A DNA stretch of 64,000 nt from Sequoia sempervirens. Its lineage: Eukaryota > Streptophyta > Pinopsida > Cupressales > Cupressaceae. The stretch lies in NCBI GenBank assembly GCA_007258455.2, contig VDFB02139129.1, forward strand, positions 49,632-113,631, read 5' to 3'. Positions 1-13,011 of this stretch are shown piece after piece (the stretch's first letter is position 1; each line of letters starts with the position of its first letter). The notes under the pieces are model-generated. The model was not told the origin of the DNA. It was given only the letters and a program-made list of their open reading frames with translations, and ran no database searches. The translations under genes were made by a program, and so were the position numbers.

Positions 1-845
1 ATATTTAATTAATTCTTCTAAATATTTCATATTCTTTTAAAGGCACATTACAATTAAATATTACAAAATATTTAATTAAATCTTCCATAGTATAAAAATC
101 AAAAAATCAAAATGCAATAAATGAAATTAAATAAATTTATTTATTTAATTAATTTTGGGATTTATCTTCAACACCCGTGAAACAAACTGCCAAAACAGAA
201 AAAATTAATTTTCTCTTTTTCTGTGCAGGCTTGTTCCCGTGGGTTGAAGACAAGAATCCATTATTCTCTCCAACCTCTCAACCTCTCCCATTTTCTTCTC
301 AACTTCTTCATCTTTCACCATTCAAATCTACCAGACAATTTCATAGCCGTAGATTCTTGCCAGCCAGGATTTTGCCTAAGAAAAGCTATAAATATGACTG
401 CCGGGAGCTCCAAATCATATAGAAGCTTTCAGTAAAATAACTATAGCCAAATTGCAAGTAGCATAGCATCCATAGCATAAGCCTTTTAGCATTCATTTTC
501 ATTTTATTTCATAGCATAGTAGCATATCATGACATATTTTCAATCCATAGCATCTTTCATTTACAGCCCCTGTGCATAATTCACAGCCCCTGTTCATATC
601 CGTCAGCAATACCATCTTCACCAGCATATAGAATAGAGGTTTTCATTTGCATACTCATTCTACAGCAGCCATTTGGAGAAGCTTACATCAAATATGAGAG
701 CAGCAACTTCAAATTCCTGGAGATAGAGGAAGATGAAACAGCTCTGAAGAAACTTTGTTTGATTTTATTTCATTTACCTTTCTTTAGTTTAATGTTTCAT
801 TTGTGTTTGTGTTTTCAATTAGATTGATAAATAAACAACATACAC
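1..845 (+). mobile_element. Probable 3' part of an old Tat-like LTR, cut by the window edge
   Basis: The stretch is rich in TTAATTAA/AAATAAAT runs and has a TATA-like CTATAAATA at 386-394. It ends in a segment laid out like the LTR at 5622-6834: 'tagcat' repeats, then 'agatagagga', then a T-rich stretch, then a terminal 'acaca'. A diverged PBS-like string (tagcaccatgga) follows at about 848-860. The left end lies outside the window, so no TSD can be checked. It could instead be unrelated AT-rich DNA. Open frames here are not convincing genes. Confidence 0.35.
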
Positions 846-1187
846 ACCTAGCACCATGGACCTCTTTCAATAGCCTGTTGTTGTGCCTTCAACACACATG
901 CCTTGTTTGGAATGGGGACCCTCTCTTTCCTTCACCTTGTCGGGTTTCTTTTGGTTGCTACCTCGTTTTGTGTGCCCCCTATTTTGGTATTCAAAATGGT
1001 CAGTGAGTCCCAAAGAGTCATCTTAAATTGACCATGTCTTTTCCCCCTCAAATTTTCTGAGTTCTAAGTCTTTGCGGAATCCCACTGGCTATTTTCCTTA
1101 ATGTGTTGAAGCTGGCATCCATTAATCTCATCGGGCCCACCCTATCGGGCCGCCCCTGTCGGACTTTCGTTGCTTCGTTGTTGTTTT
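846..1187. other. Gene-free stretch left of a solo LTR
   Basis: No gene is supported. The sequence is more GC-rich than its neighbours and contains several 'tcgggc' strings. It originally continued at 3978, because the solo LTR at 1188-3972 split it. It may be the leader of the element whose LTR ends near 845. Confidence 0.4.
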
Positions 1188-1959
1188 TGTTACCCAATTT
1201 TCTCCAATGGGCTTAATCAGGGGAAATTATATTTCAAATTCGCACATGGATCAAATGTGGCTCCCATAAGGGTTGAGCCCAGCATGTAGATGCTTAGTTT
1301 TCCTTGGGAAGGACCTTATTTGATGCTAACTCATAGGGAAGTCTATTAGAGAGCTTCACCTCAGTTAGATTTGGAATAAAACTCATCAGAGAGGAAAGTT
1401 GGCAAGACCCTCTTGTTGTCTTGCCAACTAGCAGTGCATTCTGTTCATTAGGAATATACCAGTTAGCCAGACAGCTTAATCGCCATGGGTTGCTATACCT
1501 CTCGCCGACCACTACACATAAGGCTAGGCTCACCGAAAGTTTTGCCTTCAACATAAGGTCCTGCCGACAGGGGTGGGGTCTCATCGAATAGAAAGGTTCG
1601 AGCTCAGGAAGAATGAAGGCCTTCGGTGTAATCTCTTATCGACTCGGAGGGGTTTCACCACAACATTTTGAGCTTGTTGTTATGTTTCGCTGACAAGAAG
1701 AGGTCTCGCCGAAAGAAATAGGAGATCAGGGAGATGTCTTGGCGACTAACAAAGGTCTCAGTGAAAAAGAGTGCCTTCGCCAAGAAATGAAGACCTCGCT
1801 ATGAGGTCCTGTCGACACATGGGTGTCTCACCGACGAAAGGCACAGTCGTATAATGATAGGGGTTTGGTGTGAGGTCTTCCCAACTCACCAGAGGTCTCA
1901 TCGATGCCAAAGATGACGCCAACATAGATGACATCACCATAACGTCTGGCTGTCAGAGT

Positions 1960-2101
1960 GATGTCCTGTCGATAGTAGGGTGGTCTTGGCGAAATGAAAT
2001 GAGTTTGGAGGGAAGTCTCCCCATCGAAGTGATGTCCTGCCGATAGTAGGGTGGTCTTGGCGAAATGAAATGAGTTTGGAGGGAAGTCTCCCCATCGGAG
2101 T
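1960..2101 (+). repeat. 71-bp direct tandem duplication inside the solo LTR
   Basis: The segment starting gatgtcctgtcgatag at 1960 recurs at 2031 almost unchanged, with period 71. A third truncated start lies at 2102. It is a recent local duplication within the LTR's short-repeat field. Confidence 0.85.
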
Positions 2102-3280
2102 GATGTCTGGGTGACTAACAAAGGTCTCAGCGAAAGTTGTTTCATTGCTGTGATGTCCCCCCGACTTGTAAAAGTCTCCGCGATAATGAGATGAGTTTAT
2201 TGAAGGATATTGCCTTCAGCAAAAGGTCTTCCCGATAGCGATTGTCTCGATGACCATTGTGGATATCGGTACGACTTTTTACCTTCACCATGAGGTTCTG
2301 CCGACTTGATAATATCTCAGAAAAATGGAGATCTTGACGAAAGGTCTCACCAACCAAGAAGGGGTCTTATTGAAATGAAATGAGCTTCGGTGTAAATGGA
2401 GGAGCTCGCCATGACGTCTCGCCGATTGGTGATACTCTCGCTGGCATGTTTTGTGTCTTTAGTGTAAACGTGAGGAGCTCGACATGATGTCTTGCCGCCA
2501 AGTGAGGTCTCAGCGATGGAAAAGGATATCGGTATGACTAATGGAACTTGCTATGACCTCTTGCCAATTAATGTTTGTCTTGTTGATGGTGTATATGATA
2601 GCAATAGGACTCTTGGCTCTTGCTATGACTCTTGCCAAATGTGGGTGTCTAGGAGATGAAATGTGGATATCGGTATAACCCCTATAGCTCGATATGAAGT
2701 CCTGTCAATAGTACTAAGCTATGTGGATAACCGTTGAAGGGCATAATCACATCAGGGAGACACAACTAGTGTCTCACCGATATGCGATTTTAATGGAGCA
2801 ACCTTTGACCATCTGAAAACCTATGTGGTACGAATTCAACTAATCCGAATGAGCTACAAGAGAGTCATGGCAGTTTGACCCCTGTGAAGAAGACTAACTA
2901 AATGTAAGCAACGTGGATCTGCCCTAAGAATAAAGCAATGAATCAATTCAATATCCAGGAGGTGTCGTTAGTAAACGAAAAGGCGAAGACCATAGGGACA
3001 GCCGGGATGTCAACTGGCAATAGTTGATCGACATTTATGGTAACGCTCATAAGCATTCAAAGCGGCTATGAGGGAAGTTCAAGAGTAGACACGGAGGCTA
3101 GAAGTAAATGTTGTATTCCAAAAGATCCAAGGACTTCTCCTGAGGGCGATCCTTCATACCGACATGGACAACAAGGACATACTTAAATGTAGCATTAACT
3201 TCATTTTAAAAGATCTAGGGGTAGATCTTTTCTAAGGACTGATATTTTTGTAAGCCCTAAGGGCAGGGGCCGACACTCTT

Positions 3281-3290
3281 TGTATATATG
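3281..3290 (+). promoter_or_regulatory. TATA box of family-B LTR copy 1
   Basis: TGTATATATG follows a conserved GC-rich block (aggggccgacac). The same block and box recur at 31921-31944 in the second copy. This fits the LTR's own promoter; the transcription start would lie roughly 30 bp downstream. Confidence 0.45.
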
Positions 3291-3972
3291 GAATTTTTTT
3301 CCTTTTTTGTGAGGAGTTCTTACTTGCATATTTTATGCTTTGTGACTTTTGATAGTCCTTAGAGGAGAATACTGAGTTTTGTAACTCATTTATAGACATT
3401 GTATGTACAGTTTCACCTTTGGAAATTAATAAAGAAAGCAACTTCTGCCTTCTCAGTTATCTGTTTCATTGAGTGTGTTGAATGATTGATAAATTTACAT
3501 GTGAGTTTCTCTTATTCCTTGTTAATTGTCTCATTAATAGCACTTTTAAGTAGAGGAGATGTGTATATTGCAGGTTATAGGTCATGTTAGTGATGCAAAC
3601 AGTTTTTAGTTGTGAAGAGAAATTATCATCCTTCTAGGACTGTATGTATCATAGCTTTCTTATGAAACATTTATGCAATATCATATGAGTATTGAGTTGT
3701 GCATATTAGCTTTTGCTAGTTGATTGAAATTGGCAGCTATTCATGTTTCAAACAAATTTGGTGTATCACCATAGGAGTAGTTTCCAATTTATGTATTCCT
3801 TCTCTCTTTACCTCAGAAAGATTAGTAGTTTAGGTGATAACACAAAGGAAGCTGGCCTTTTCTGGAGGTTCATTTCAACTTTAGGTGACCCACAACCTTG
3901 AAATGATCCCATGTTTCTCTAGAAAGCTCAGTTTTTGTAACTTTGCATAGGGTGCAATTTTTAGAGATAACG

Positions 3973-5621
3973 GTTTCAAAAGGCTTTCCTCTAGCGGCTT
4001 TTCGCCCATTGGGTTTCAGAGCTATCTTTGCCGTCAATTTTCCACCAAACTTTCAAGCGCCCGTCAACTAGCTGCCACCTGACCATCGAATCCCGATGTC
4101 TTTGGCACTATTTTTGAAATTGCCCCAGTAACCTTTGGACCCACTGTACCTAAATTTATGAGGCACATTTAATGAGGGAATGTCTATAAATAGTCTATTC
4201 TCACCTGTCATTTTCAATTGTCAATTACTCAAAGATAGTCAGAATGATCTAGAGCCATCTCCCTCCACTGCCTTTGAGCCTGACAAATCTCACAATTGAT
4301 TCAACACCTTTATTAGCTGGTTTCTCGAATTCATTCATTAGATTCTCAAGGTGAGTTTTCCACCTCGCACCCCACCTTGTGTTCTCTTTGATTTCTTGCT
4401 AAACTAGTGAATTTGAAAGGGAAAAGACTCATGAACTAGGTAGAGAAAACCCAAGCACACAAAACCCATATACTCAAAATCATAAAACCCCTCAAAACTC
4501 ACTCATTATTCGACCACTGAACCTTGACTCCCTAGTGTCATTCTTTAGCCAGAGCGTTCATGCTCTGCAGACCCATGTACTCCCATCATTGTCGCTAGCT
4601 CTCAAAAACAAATATAACTTACAAATGACAAACCTCTCTTTCTAGTCCTCCATCTCGGGAAGACTCCATCCTTTCACCATTTAAACTTGGTCAACTCACA
4701 AGCTGAAACAAAGTCTAATGAGCCACTTGGATTTTCCCTCTCGGGATTTCGTTCCTAGGGCGTCGTTAGTGATCCGCTGCTCTAAACAACTTTTTGACCT
4801 CAGCTTTCTGGCACTCGAGTCCCATCCCACTGATTGCCTCTAAAAATCATGTTGGAAAAATCTTGAGTCCGGGCTTGTATTGGATCCTGCCTAGCGGATT
4901 TCCACTGATGGAACTCTATTTGCATCTCACTGTCTTGGGTAGTTTTCACGACCTTACAGCCTGAATTTCGGACCTCAACTCCTCCTCTATTGGTTGACTT
5001 CATGCACAAATGACCAAGTGCCAAGTATCCTTAGGGTCTTGCCTTGCAAACTTCTAGCATTTCGATCCCCGAAGCCTGACCTCTCCTCGATCATAGAACT
5101 ATTGAATGACTAAGTAAACACAAAATGAGCAGCCCCATCTCCATTCGGACCAGACGTGTCAGGTCACCTCCATCAGAATGTTGTATGATCTCTACCGTAT
5201 CAAATGGAAATATCTTAGCGGACATCCACCTCCTCCAACCTGAAATGCCTAAAAGATGGGAGAACTATGCCACTGCCCCCCAGAGCTGCGGGTCCTACCC
5301 ATCGAAACTCCGCCCCTAGAATGACATCCTGCCATAACCGTTTTGAACGACAAACTTAAACTGCAAAGCTCCTTTCTGATTCTGATTTCCCAAAAGATGA
5401 TCCAAATGCCCTACAATCACTAAATGGACTTTGACCCACGTGTTGAGATAGGGCACTCTTTAATGGACCCCACAAATTGATAAAACATGAAGGTGGGTCA
5501 GGATAGGCTGGTCGTTATGGCCTGATTGTCGTCCCTCATGTAGTAGCTCTAAAACAACCATCAGCCTAGGGAATTCTGACCCCTGGGGCCCAAATTATTC
5601 AAACTCCCTCCTATGAACTAC
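3973..5621. other. Decayed sequence hosting the Tat-like insertion
   Basis: No intact gene. A TATA-like CTATAAATAG (4184-4193) is followed by a C/T-rich leader-like stretch and a GTGAGT donor-like site near 4351. From about 4450 to 5330 one plus-strand frame reads for long stretches between stops, like an old coding region, but no family is recognised. The region continued originally at 23491, because the ACTAC at 5617-5621 is the left target-site duplication of the big retrotransposon. Confidence 0.35.
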
Positions 5622-6834
5622 TGTATATGCATAAAAATGGTCATGTCTATAATCCTGGCAATTAATTAAATATCTATTATTTAATTAATTTATCTAAAAG
5701 TCCTCTACATATGATTAAATTTCATTAATTTAATTATATTGTTTATTCATCTTATTCTTCTTTCATAATTAAATAAATTTATTTTATTTAATTATTTTCA
5801 TACGTCCACTTAATTAATTAAATAAATGCATTTTATTTATTTAAATTAATTATCATTGTTTGAATTTAAATTAAATCTTTTGATTTAATTAAGTTTAAAT
5901 ATCTCTCTTTCTTCTATTTTAAATTCTTCTTCTAAATAATTAAATGTTTCATTTAATTAATTTCATAAATGTGATTTAATTAAATAAACCTTATTTAATT
6001 AAAGATCTTATGCTTTCTTTCTAAATCACAACTAGATATTTTATTTTCTTCTCATAGCATAATTAAATATTTTATTTAGATATGATATCTTCTGTTTTCT
6101 TCAAACATCCTGATTAAAGCTTTATTCTTATCACAAACTTTCTTCTGCTTTCTTTAAAATCTTAATTAAATATTTCATTTAATTAAGAAAAAACTGAATA
6201 TCATCCACAAATAAATAATTGAATTTTTAATTCATTATTTATCAGCATTTAAATCTTTCTTTTATTCTTTTAAAGAAAGATGATTTCTTATCTTCTTATC
6301 TTTTTATTTTTCATAAAAATAGAAAAATCTTGTTTTTAGGTTTTCTTCTATTTTCTCTTCAGTTTCATCTATCTTCAGCCATTCGATCTGCCAGGAATTA
6401 TCACAACCGTTAATCAAGACAGCCAATCAGAATCCTTCGAAAAACTCTATAAATACCTATGTGAATCTAAGCATTGAGAACAGGTGATTAATTAGAGCTC
6501 ATGCATTTAATTCATTTAGCATTCTAGCATCATAGCATCATGTTTACTTCAATCATATTAGTCTAATTTCATATCATGACTTAATATTGCATCATGCATC
6601 ATATTTAAATCTCGTTCTTTAGGAGGACAGTTTGTTGAGCCTAGCACACAATCTGAGAGCAAAAGCTGGAATCAACAAAAACACTGAAGATAGAGGACAA
6701 TAGGATGACAATTGAAATAGAATATTGAGTTTGCATCTCCTTATCTTTTATTTTTTGTTTTTGAATATAACATCTTATTGGTGTGCTTGAATAGTATTTA
6801 TTTCATTTCATTACGCATTATTTTCAATCACACA
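5622..6834 (+). repeat. 5' LTR of the Tat-like element
   Basis: 1213 bp with TG...CA ends, matching 22275-23485. The first two thirds are AT-rich with many TTTAATTAA strings. The U3/R boundary is marked by a TATA box at 6447-6455. The 3' part carries 'catagcatcatg' repeats and ends just before the primer-binding site. Confidence 0.95.
6447..6455 (+). promoter_or_regulatory. TATA box of the 5' LTR
   Basis: CTATAAATA in the context aaaactctataaatacc. It is conserved in the 3' LTR at 23098-23106. Placed about 380 bp before the LTR end, it probably drives the sense gag-pol transcript. Confidence 0.6.
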
Positions 6835-6839
6835 TTTTT

Positions 6840-6857
6840 TGGCACCCACCGTGGGGC
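6840..6857 (+). promoter_or_regulatory. Primer-binding site (minus-strand priming)
   Basis: TGGCACCCACCGTGGGGC begins six bases after the 5' LTR end. TGG at the start pairs with the CCA end of a tRNA. This string resembles the PBS of Tat/Ogre elements, usually assigned to tRNA-Arg. The tRNA identity is from memory and not checked. Confidence 0.75.
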
Positions 6858-6879
6858 GTATGCCCTTATTTTAGACCTT

Positions 6880-7295
6880 TTTCTTGCAGGTTTTTCTTGC
6901 AAGTTTTATGACATTCTACAGTGCATCTGGGAGATTTGAAATTTTTCCATTTTGTAGGTACTTTAGTGCATATGAAGACTGTTTCAGCGCATATGGGAAT
7001 TTCTGACGTGCATCTAGGGAACAGAATGGCGCTTTTGGTTACATTCATATAGATTTAAGTCTGCTGTCATTTTAGTTTTGTGCATTTAGGAGTTTAATTA
7101 GCATATATAGGACATCATTTAGTGCATTTAAATTTATTTTGAAAAAGTAAAAAAAATTAGCATTTTAGTTTAGCGCACATAGTGTTTGTTCTTGTGCATC
7201 TGGGTTCTGTTCATGTGCATCTGGATGATTTTATTGTGCATATGAGTTATTTTTCTGCGCATATACTGTCTATTTCGGCGCATTTGGGTTGTAAC
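6880..7295 (+). repeat. Leader motif array 1 (TAGYGCATMTAGG type)
   Basis: About a dozen copies of a degenerate 'RGYGCATNTRGG' motif lie about 22-30 bp apart, for example near 6963, 6987, 7010, 7081, 7190, 7208, 7236, 7257 and 7278. A block with a copy followed by 'aacagaat' and a GCGCTTT/GTGCTTC string recurs at the end of array 2. No coding potential is evident; short frames here only translate the repeats. Confidence 0.75.
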
Positions 7296-8349
7296 AGAGA
7301 TTATGAGTCTAATGCCTTCTGTAGACATAATTTCTTTCTTTTACTTGCTGGTTTTAAAATAAATCAATCTAGGGTAGCCACCACATCTTTATCATGTCGT
7401 TAAAACGAACCCCATGTCTATTGTGAAGCAAAATCTTCACTTAGATTAAATCATTTTTAACTTTGGTGCATCTAAAATGAATCTGTCTACTCTTTTTGAT
7501 TGTGTTTGAAAGTGGTAGGTGATTATGCTCTCACCCTATGCAAACTAGGTGATCAAAAAGCCATACCCACTTTTCCCTCTATAACCTTGACTTGATAATC
7601 GAAGTATCCTCTCCCCTTGCACACTTGTGTGATCCTGGGTGTAAGAGAAATGGTTATTGACTCTAGAAAGTGGGCCTGCCTAGGGATTTCATCACCTCAA
7701 TGTGACTCAAACCAGCAACAGAGCTAAGGCCAAGCTACCCCCGACCAGTATATAAATGTGAACCTTAAGGGAAAACCTAAGGTTACATGTGCGGATGTGT
7801 CATACAGATGGAGTAGTACTCCCTTAAACCCTGTTGAGCTAACCTCTTCAGGTTGGAGTGCCACCTTAATGGTGATTAATCTCTTGCCCCATGTATGGCC
7901 ACTCGAACGGGGTCCTGAATTAAATACCATTGTTTAGAAAGACAAAAACCTTCTATTTTCTAGTCCAGCATTGGTCGGTGTGAAGCCTTCCACACTTTCA
8001 CAATCTTTAGTAGAGGTGATCAATCTGCCATGGGAGTTTCATGGGGGTTGGAAGCTTGGTTGGCTTGAGAAGAGAGTGCACTGTAAGGGGGAGCCCGTGT
8101 AGCCAAGCTTCTGAATTCACATGATACTGATATGCGGTTGGGGAAACCCATGTGGAATCTAGTGGATATTGTCCTAGCCTAACTTAAGTTGTGCTTGTCT
8201 TATTCTGTGCTTGGTTACATTCAACTTAAATAAGAAAGTTTGTTGTGTTTTCAAGAACATTAATTTAGATAAAAGATCATCCGAAACGAATATGAAAAAC
8301 TTCAGCTGAAAATTTTCAAAACTGGTCAAAAAATGTCCTTGGAAAACTA
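7296..8349. other. Untranslated leader between two motif arrays
   Basis: About 1 kb without a supported gene. It belongs to the long leader between the PBS and gag. The longest minus-strand frame (7930-7724) shows no recognisable features. Confidence 0.5.
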
Positions 8350-8605
8350 TTTTAGCGCATCTAGGAAAAATTGTAGTGCATATAAAAGTTGTTCTGGTGC
8401 ATCCACTGGCTGTTTCGACACATCTGAGTCATTTTCCAGTGCATTTAGGGACTATTTTAGCGCATATACTTATTGATTTAGTGCATCTAAGGTTTGTTTC
8501 TGCGCATTCGAAGTATTCTACAATGCATTTAAATTTTTCTCCAGTGCATATACCTTTTTCTGCAATGCATTTAGGTAACAGAATAGTGCTTCGATTTCTG
8601 TCAAA
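8350..8605 (+). repeat. Leader motif array 2 (TAGYGCATMTAGG type)
   Basis: About ten regularly spaced copies (roughly 25 bp apart) of the array-1 motif, for example 8353 (ttagcgcatctagg), 8374, 8396, 8437, 8459 and 8480. It ends with an 'aacagaatagtgcttcg' block matching 7019-7035. Array 3 at 21375-21770 carries the same motif on the other strand. Confidence 0.8.
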
Positions 8606-9192
8606 TTTTACACAGACCCAAATTTTTGATATTTCTCTCCCATGTTGAGGAAGTGGAAATCAACCAAGTTTGTCAAGAAATCAATTTTCAATAGGATCAA
8701 GAAACCCAAAACAAACTTAAGTTACAAGGAAACTTTGAACCAAAGAGAATTTTTGTATAAGAGTTGACACGTCTTGCTTCATTATCGCAAATTTCTCCAT
8801 AGATACCAAGACTACATCAGAGGATTCACTAACGAGTATGCTTTAGAACCTTTGGAGACTCAAGCCTATTATCAAAGATTAGCTCTATCTCAGCATCACA
8901 ATCTTAACCAACCTCTTGAATTTGGGAATATACCATCACCTTCAATTGAATATTCGACACATCCTAGTCAAATCCTTCAGTGACCTTCATTAGGCTTACA
9001 AATCTTTTTTTGAAAACAGGGATCGAAAACTTTAGGAGTGCACCTCACAAACAAAATTTTGGATTATTGATTCAACTTCCCCGAACATGATTCTGATATC
9101 CTTCATCATTGGAAGCCATAAATCAAGAATTAGGAACATCTTTGATCATATCATAGTTTTCTTTATCTTATCAGATCAAGATATCCTCATTT
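8606..9192 (+). other. Leader just upstream of gag, with one short ORF
   Basis: A 69-codon frame at 8774-8983, probably opened by a TTG/GTG-type codon rather than ATG, encodes a Tyr/Gln-rich peptide with no recognised family. It may be an upstream ORF or an old N-terminal extension of gag. The rest looks untranslated. Confidence 0.3.
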
Positions 9193-11682
9193 TTGCAAAA
9201 TCATATGCCTGTTTTCACAAGATCTCAATACAACAAACTAGGAGAAGAATCTCAACGAGAAGGTCATACCCATAACATTCAAGAAGAAGGTGAACGTTGC
9301 AATCCTCATTATAGTGTTAGTCGAAATCCCCTTTTCAGTGACGACAATATGGTTGATAGAGAAATAAATCCATTTCATAAGTACAAAGCCATGAAAAAAA
9401 CTCTTGTAGATAGTGATGATGATCCGGAGGAAGAACTTCACATTAGAGAGTCTGAACAAGACCCCAAGTTTCTTAAAGCCATAGAAAAAATCCTGCAACG
9501 TGACAAAGAAAAGTATTTTCTCTTTCTAGTCGATCAAGGAGCTAAACTGCCTAAGGATTTTGATACTGAGAAATTAAAGAGCAAAGAAGAAGAAACACCC
9601 CCATCCGATCTTACTATTCTCACCCAACAATTTAAGGCACTTCAAGGACAAATCAAAGAGTTACAAGGGGGGATCACAACAAAGAATTATACTCTTGATG
9701 ACATATGTCCTTATCCTTTTGATAGAAGTCTCAATATGATTCCATTTCCCAAAATTTGTGAAATTCCCAAATTTGCTCGTTATAATGGGAAATCGGATCC
9801 AATTGATCACGTTAGAGACTTCCAAAACATGACTTTAGAATTTGCACATGAAGACACTTACTTGATGCATTTTTTTCCTAGGAGTCTTGGAAGTCAATCT
9901 ATGGAATGGCTATCAAAAATTACACCTCCTGTCTAGACATTTGAGGAATTGATCAATTTGTTCATGACACAATACTCCTACAACATCCAACACCAAATCA
10001 CCATGATTGATCTCTGCAAAGTTGCACAAAAACCTGGTGAACCTTTTACTACCTTTCTTCAAAGATGGAGAAGAATGTTCGCTAGGTATCCATGTCCTGT
10101 TCCTGAAAAGGAAAAAATGGTTACTTTCATCAATAGCTTAAATTCTGAAATGAGCTATCACTTAAATCTACATTGTCCACATTCCTTTGAGAAATCAATT
10201 GAGGATGTCATAACCATTGAAGGTGCTTTGGTCAAAAGAGGGACAATAAAACTTGACAAGGACAATCATAGCTCATCTAACCATTATAAAAATCAGGACA
10301 AGTCTAAATTTTGGACTCGCAACAAAAATATTGTAAACAATGGTGTTGTGGATGTAAATCATGTCTCGACTAAGCCGTTTGTTCTAAATACTCCAAATAC
10401 TCCCCACAACAATAACTACAACAATGTCAATTTTGTCACAAATCAAGGAAACAATCCTCTCTCTCCAAAGAATAACATGAGTCAAAATCCTACTCCCAAT
10501 CAAGGGATTGTCAACAATCAAAATTACTGGGGAAACAACAACAACAAAGGGAATACCTCAAACACAAACCCACAACGCTTTTCATTCTTCTCTAGTAGAA
10601 GAACTTTCACTCCACTAGGACAATCCTTGGAATTTGCATTTAAAGAGGTTATGGACAAAAATGCCCTTACTTTACCACCTCAACGCAATTATGAACCTAG
10701 TGTAAAACCTCCATCATGGAATGAGGATTATTATTGTGACTATCATAGGTACAGAGGTCATCGTACAAACAATTCTCAAGCTTTGAAGCATGCTATCCAA
10801 GACTTAATTGATAACGACACTATCACAGTAGAAGGACAACAAAAATCCAATGAAGATCACCAAGCATTTTGTAATCCTTTTTTAAATTATCAAAAGGGAG
10901 AGGCTTCTGACAAAAATGTTAATCAAATCAATGACACGGTAATCCGTCACCTCTATACAGACGATGAGCAGATCAACGTTATAAAAATCAAGGAGAAGAT
11001 AGACTATGGGCAAGTTAATGTCACAACGAGAGCACACGCTAAAGTTGTCTTGAAGGGTGCCTCTTCAAAATCTGCTGAACCCTTCCCTCAACATCAATAT
11101 GACTTAGCTAACCAACTTCGAAAAAATCTGGCTCAAATTTCCATTTTGGAACTCTTGAAGATTTCCCCAACACATAAGGAAATCTTAGAGAAGGCCCTTT
11201 TTGAAACAACTGTATCCACGGATTTGGATGTGAACCGATTTCAAGCCATGGTAGGAAACTTGTCCTCACCCACATGTCTTTCATTTTCTGACAAAGATGA
11301 TGTTTCCATGACTCATCCCCACAATTCATCATTGTACTTAGAGGTCATGATCCACAAGTTCCGTGTTAAACGTGTCCTAATAAATGGAGGGGCTGGTTTG
11401 AATATATGTACCTTGAAATTGGTTCGAGCTTTAGGATTTTCTAAAGACTCCATTGATCCTAGAAGGAAGATTACTATTAAAGCCTATGATGACGAGGAAA
11501 GAATGTCTAAAGGTCTAATCATGTTACCAATCAGAGTGGGACCTGTTATCAAAAATACCTTTTGTCAAGTATTAGATTGGGATCTTGCATATAACATCTT
11601 GTTGGGTCGTCCTTGGATCCATGAAATGCAAGCTGTTCCATCCACGTACCATCAATGTCTTAAGTTTCCATATGACAGATAG
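9193..11682 (+). pseudogene. gag: gag-protease of the Tat-like element, with an internal stop
   Basis: One frame of about 830 codons broken by TAG at 9934-9936; the frame is the same on both sides. Translation could start at 9193 or at the second Met at 9205 (MPVFTRSQ). Residues about 175-345 form the retrotransposon Gag capsid-like domain, with the 'F.R.L...A..W' block and 'F...F..RWRRM' motif. An Asn-rich linker follows. Near codons 510-530 a zinc-knuckle-like 'YYCDYHRYRGHRTNN' keeps C and both H, but the last Cys is Ser. The aspartic protease core is at about codons 725-815. Its catalytic triad reads N-G-G (LINGGAGLN) because codon 731 (11383-11385) is AAT where GAT is expected, so the protease is probably dead. 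Gag would package the RNA and the protease would cut the polyprotein. The frame continues in phase into the pol linker. Confidence 0.88.
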
Positions 11683-13011
11683 GAAATCACTATATCAGCT
11701 GATAATTCAAACATCCAAACTTGCGCCAACATCAAAGCTAGTCAGGATACTTTAGTTCCAAACAATCGAGAAGCACTTGCTAATACTTCTCCTAAGAATG
11801 ATACACAAATCAGCCAATTAGCTAAAAGCTTTGACAAGAAACTGCAGTTCAAGGAAAGTGGAGTTGGGGAATACTCTCTCTGTCTTGCTAATCTACCTAC
11901 ATCACCTCGATCACATGGACAACCTTCTATTACACCACAATAGATATTAGTAGCTTCAACATCAACACAACTACCAACAGAGCCAACTACCAAGTTCAAT
12001 GGACAATTCATCAAAGAAAAATTCCCCATGGGAGATCCTAAGGATATAGCAATTCTGAATTGGCTTTATAAAGATGAAGAGGAAATTGTTCTAAATGTCA
12101 CCTTACCAACGGATCGATATGGAAAAGGTTATTCCATCATGTAACAGATGGGCTATGACAATGGCCCTATTGGAAAAAGAAAAGAAGGTGTAGTTGAACC
12201 TATCCATCTTCCAGGGCTTGCTGCATATGATAAAATTGGACTAGGCTATGACTCTACTCCATCCAACTAATCACAAGGTAATGTCTTTACATTGCAAGAA
12301 GGTTCTGATAAAAAAGAGGCGTGTTTGGCATCAATCCTGAATTTCATAGAAAATAACTCTGATATAGATTCTACTGAATATGAATGGGATACCATCCATG
12401 ATGATGAATTTTGGAGAGACAAAGAGGTAGATGTGATACACAAGTATACACCAACATTAATCAAAGGAGAAGGTTCAGGGTCCCAACCACAAGAATCTGA
12501 ACTACAAAGCAACTATGAGTCTAGTGATACTGAGTCAGATTCTAATGAACAAGACTATCATGAGAATAGTACCATCATTGATCTACTTCATACCTCGGAT
12601 CCTACCAATAACTCTATTTTTACTCTAACCATCGCCGATTTCACACAACCAAATGAATTGTTACCTTTGATCCATCCTGATCTCATTGATTGGGATCTAA
12701 CTGAACCTATTGATTTACCTATTTTTCCAAATGACGAAGCTATCATAAACTTCCTTTCTATAGATGATGTAAATGATTGTTCCACTAGCAATTTTTTGCA
12801 CAAAGTCTTAAATCAGGAGAGTGTCAAGTCTCCTAGCTGCAAAAATGAAAATAAAGAAGAACGATCTAGTAGTGAAAACTAGAATCTGGCAATACTAGAT
12901 CAACCAAAAGATAAAATAAAGAGCGTATCAAATGGTGAAAACCTTTTCAAGGCACCAGCTGATCGGACACTTGACACTCTCCCGGAGCACTATCATGAAC
13001 AATCGCCCATT
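11683..13011 (+). pseudogene. pol linker with G-patch-like motif and acidic region
   Basis: The gag-protease frame continues past TAG at 11680-11682 and further stops near 11941, 12142, 12268 and 12880. Around 12145-12235 the reading 'MGYDNGPIGKRKEGVVEPI' resembles the G-patch-like segment (MGY..G.GLGK..QGI.EPI) found between protease and RT in some Ty3/gypsy elements, with several glycines lost. The open stretch 12292-12882 is Asp/Glu/Ser-rich and encodes a low-complexity acidic spacer of about 195 residues. No enzyme domain is visible. Confidence 0.6.

Larger units (their letters stand above)
1188..3972 (+). mobile_element. Solo LTR, family B, copy 1
   Basis: It begins TGTTACCCAATTTT and aligns along its whole length (roughly 75-80% by eye) with the solo LTR at 29958-32646. 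Both end at '...agagaYaac(a/g)'; here the terminal CA has become CG. The flanking 5-mers GTTTT (1183-1187) and GTTTC (3973-3977) look like a target-site duplication with one mutation. No internal retrotransposon region follows, so this is what remains after LTR-LTR recombination. The middle (about 1540-2800) is a run of short degenerate repeats of the type 'GTCTCRCCGA', spaced about 25-40 bp. A TATATAT box sits near 3283. The family is not recognised. Open frames inside it are repeat translations. Confidence 0.82.

Noticed and set aside
177..435. Two overlapping plus-strand frames near the left edge
   Set aside because: The 177 frame opens with GTG, there is no recognised domain, and the sequence lies in LTR-like DNA with a TATA box at 386.
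1294..2357. Several minus-strand frames of 60-105 codons
   Set aside because: They are the CCGA/GTCTC repeats of the solo LTR read backwards; the repeated RQDL/GETS peptides show this.
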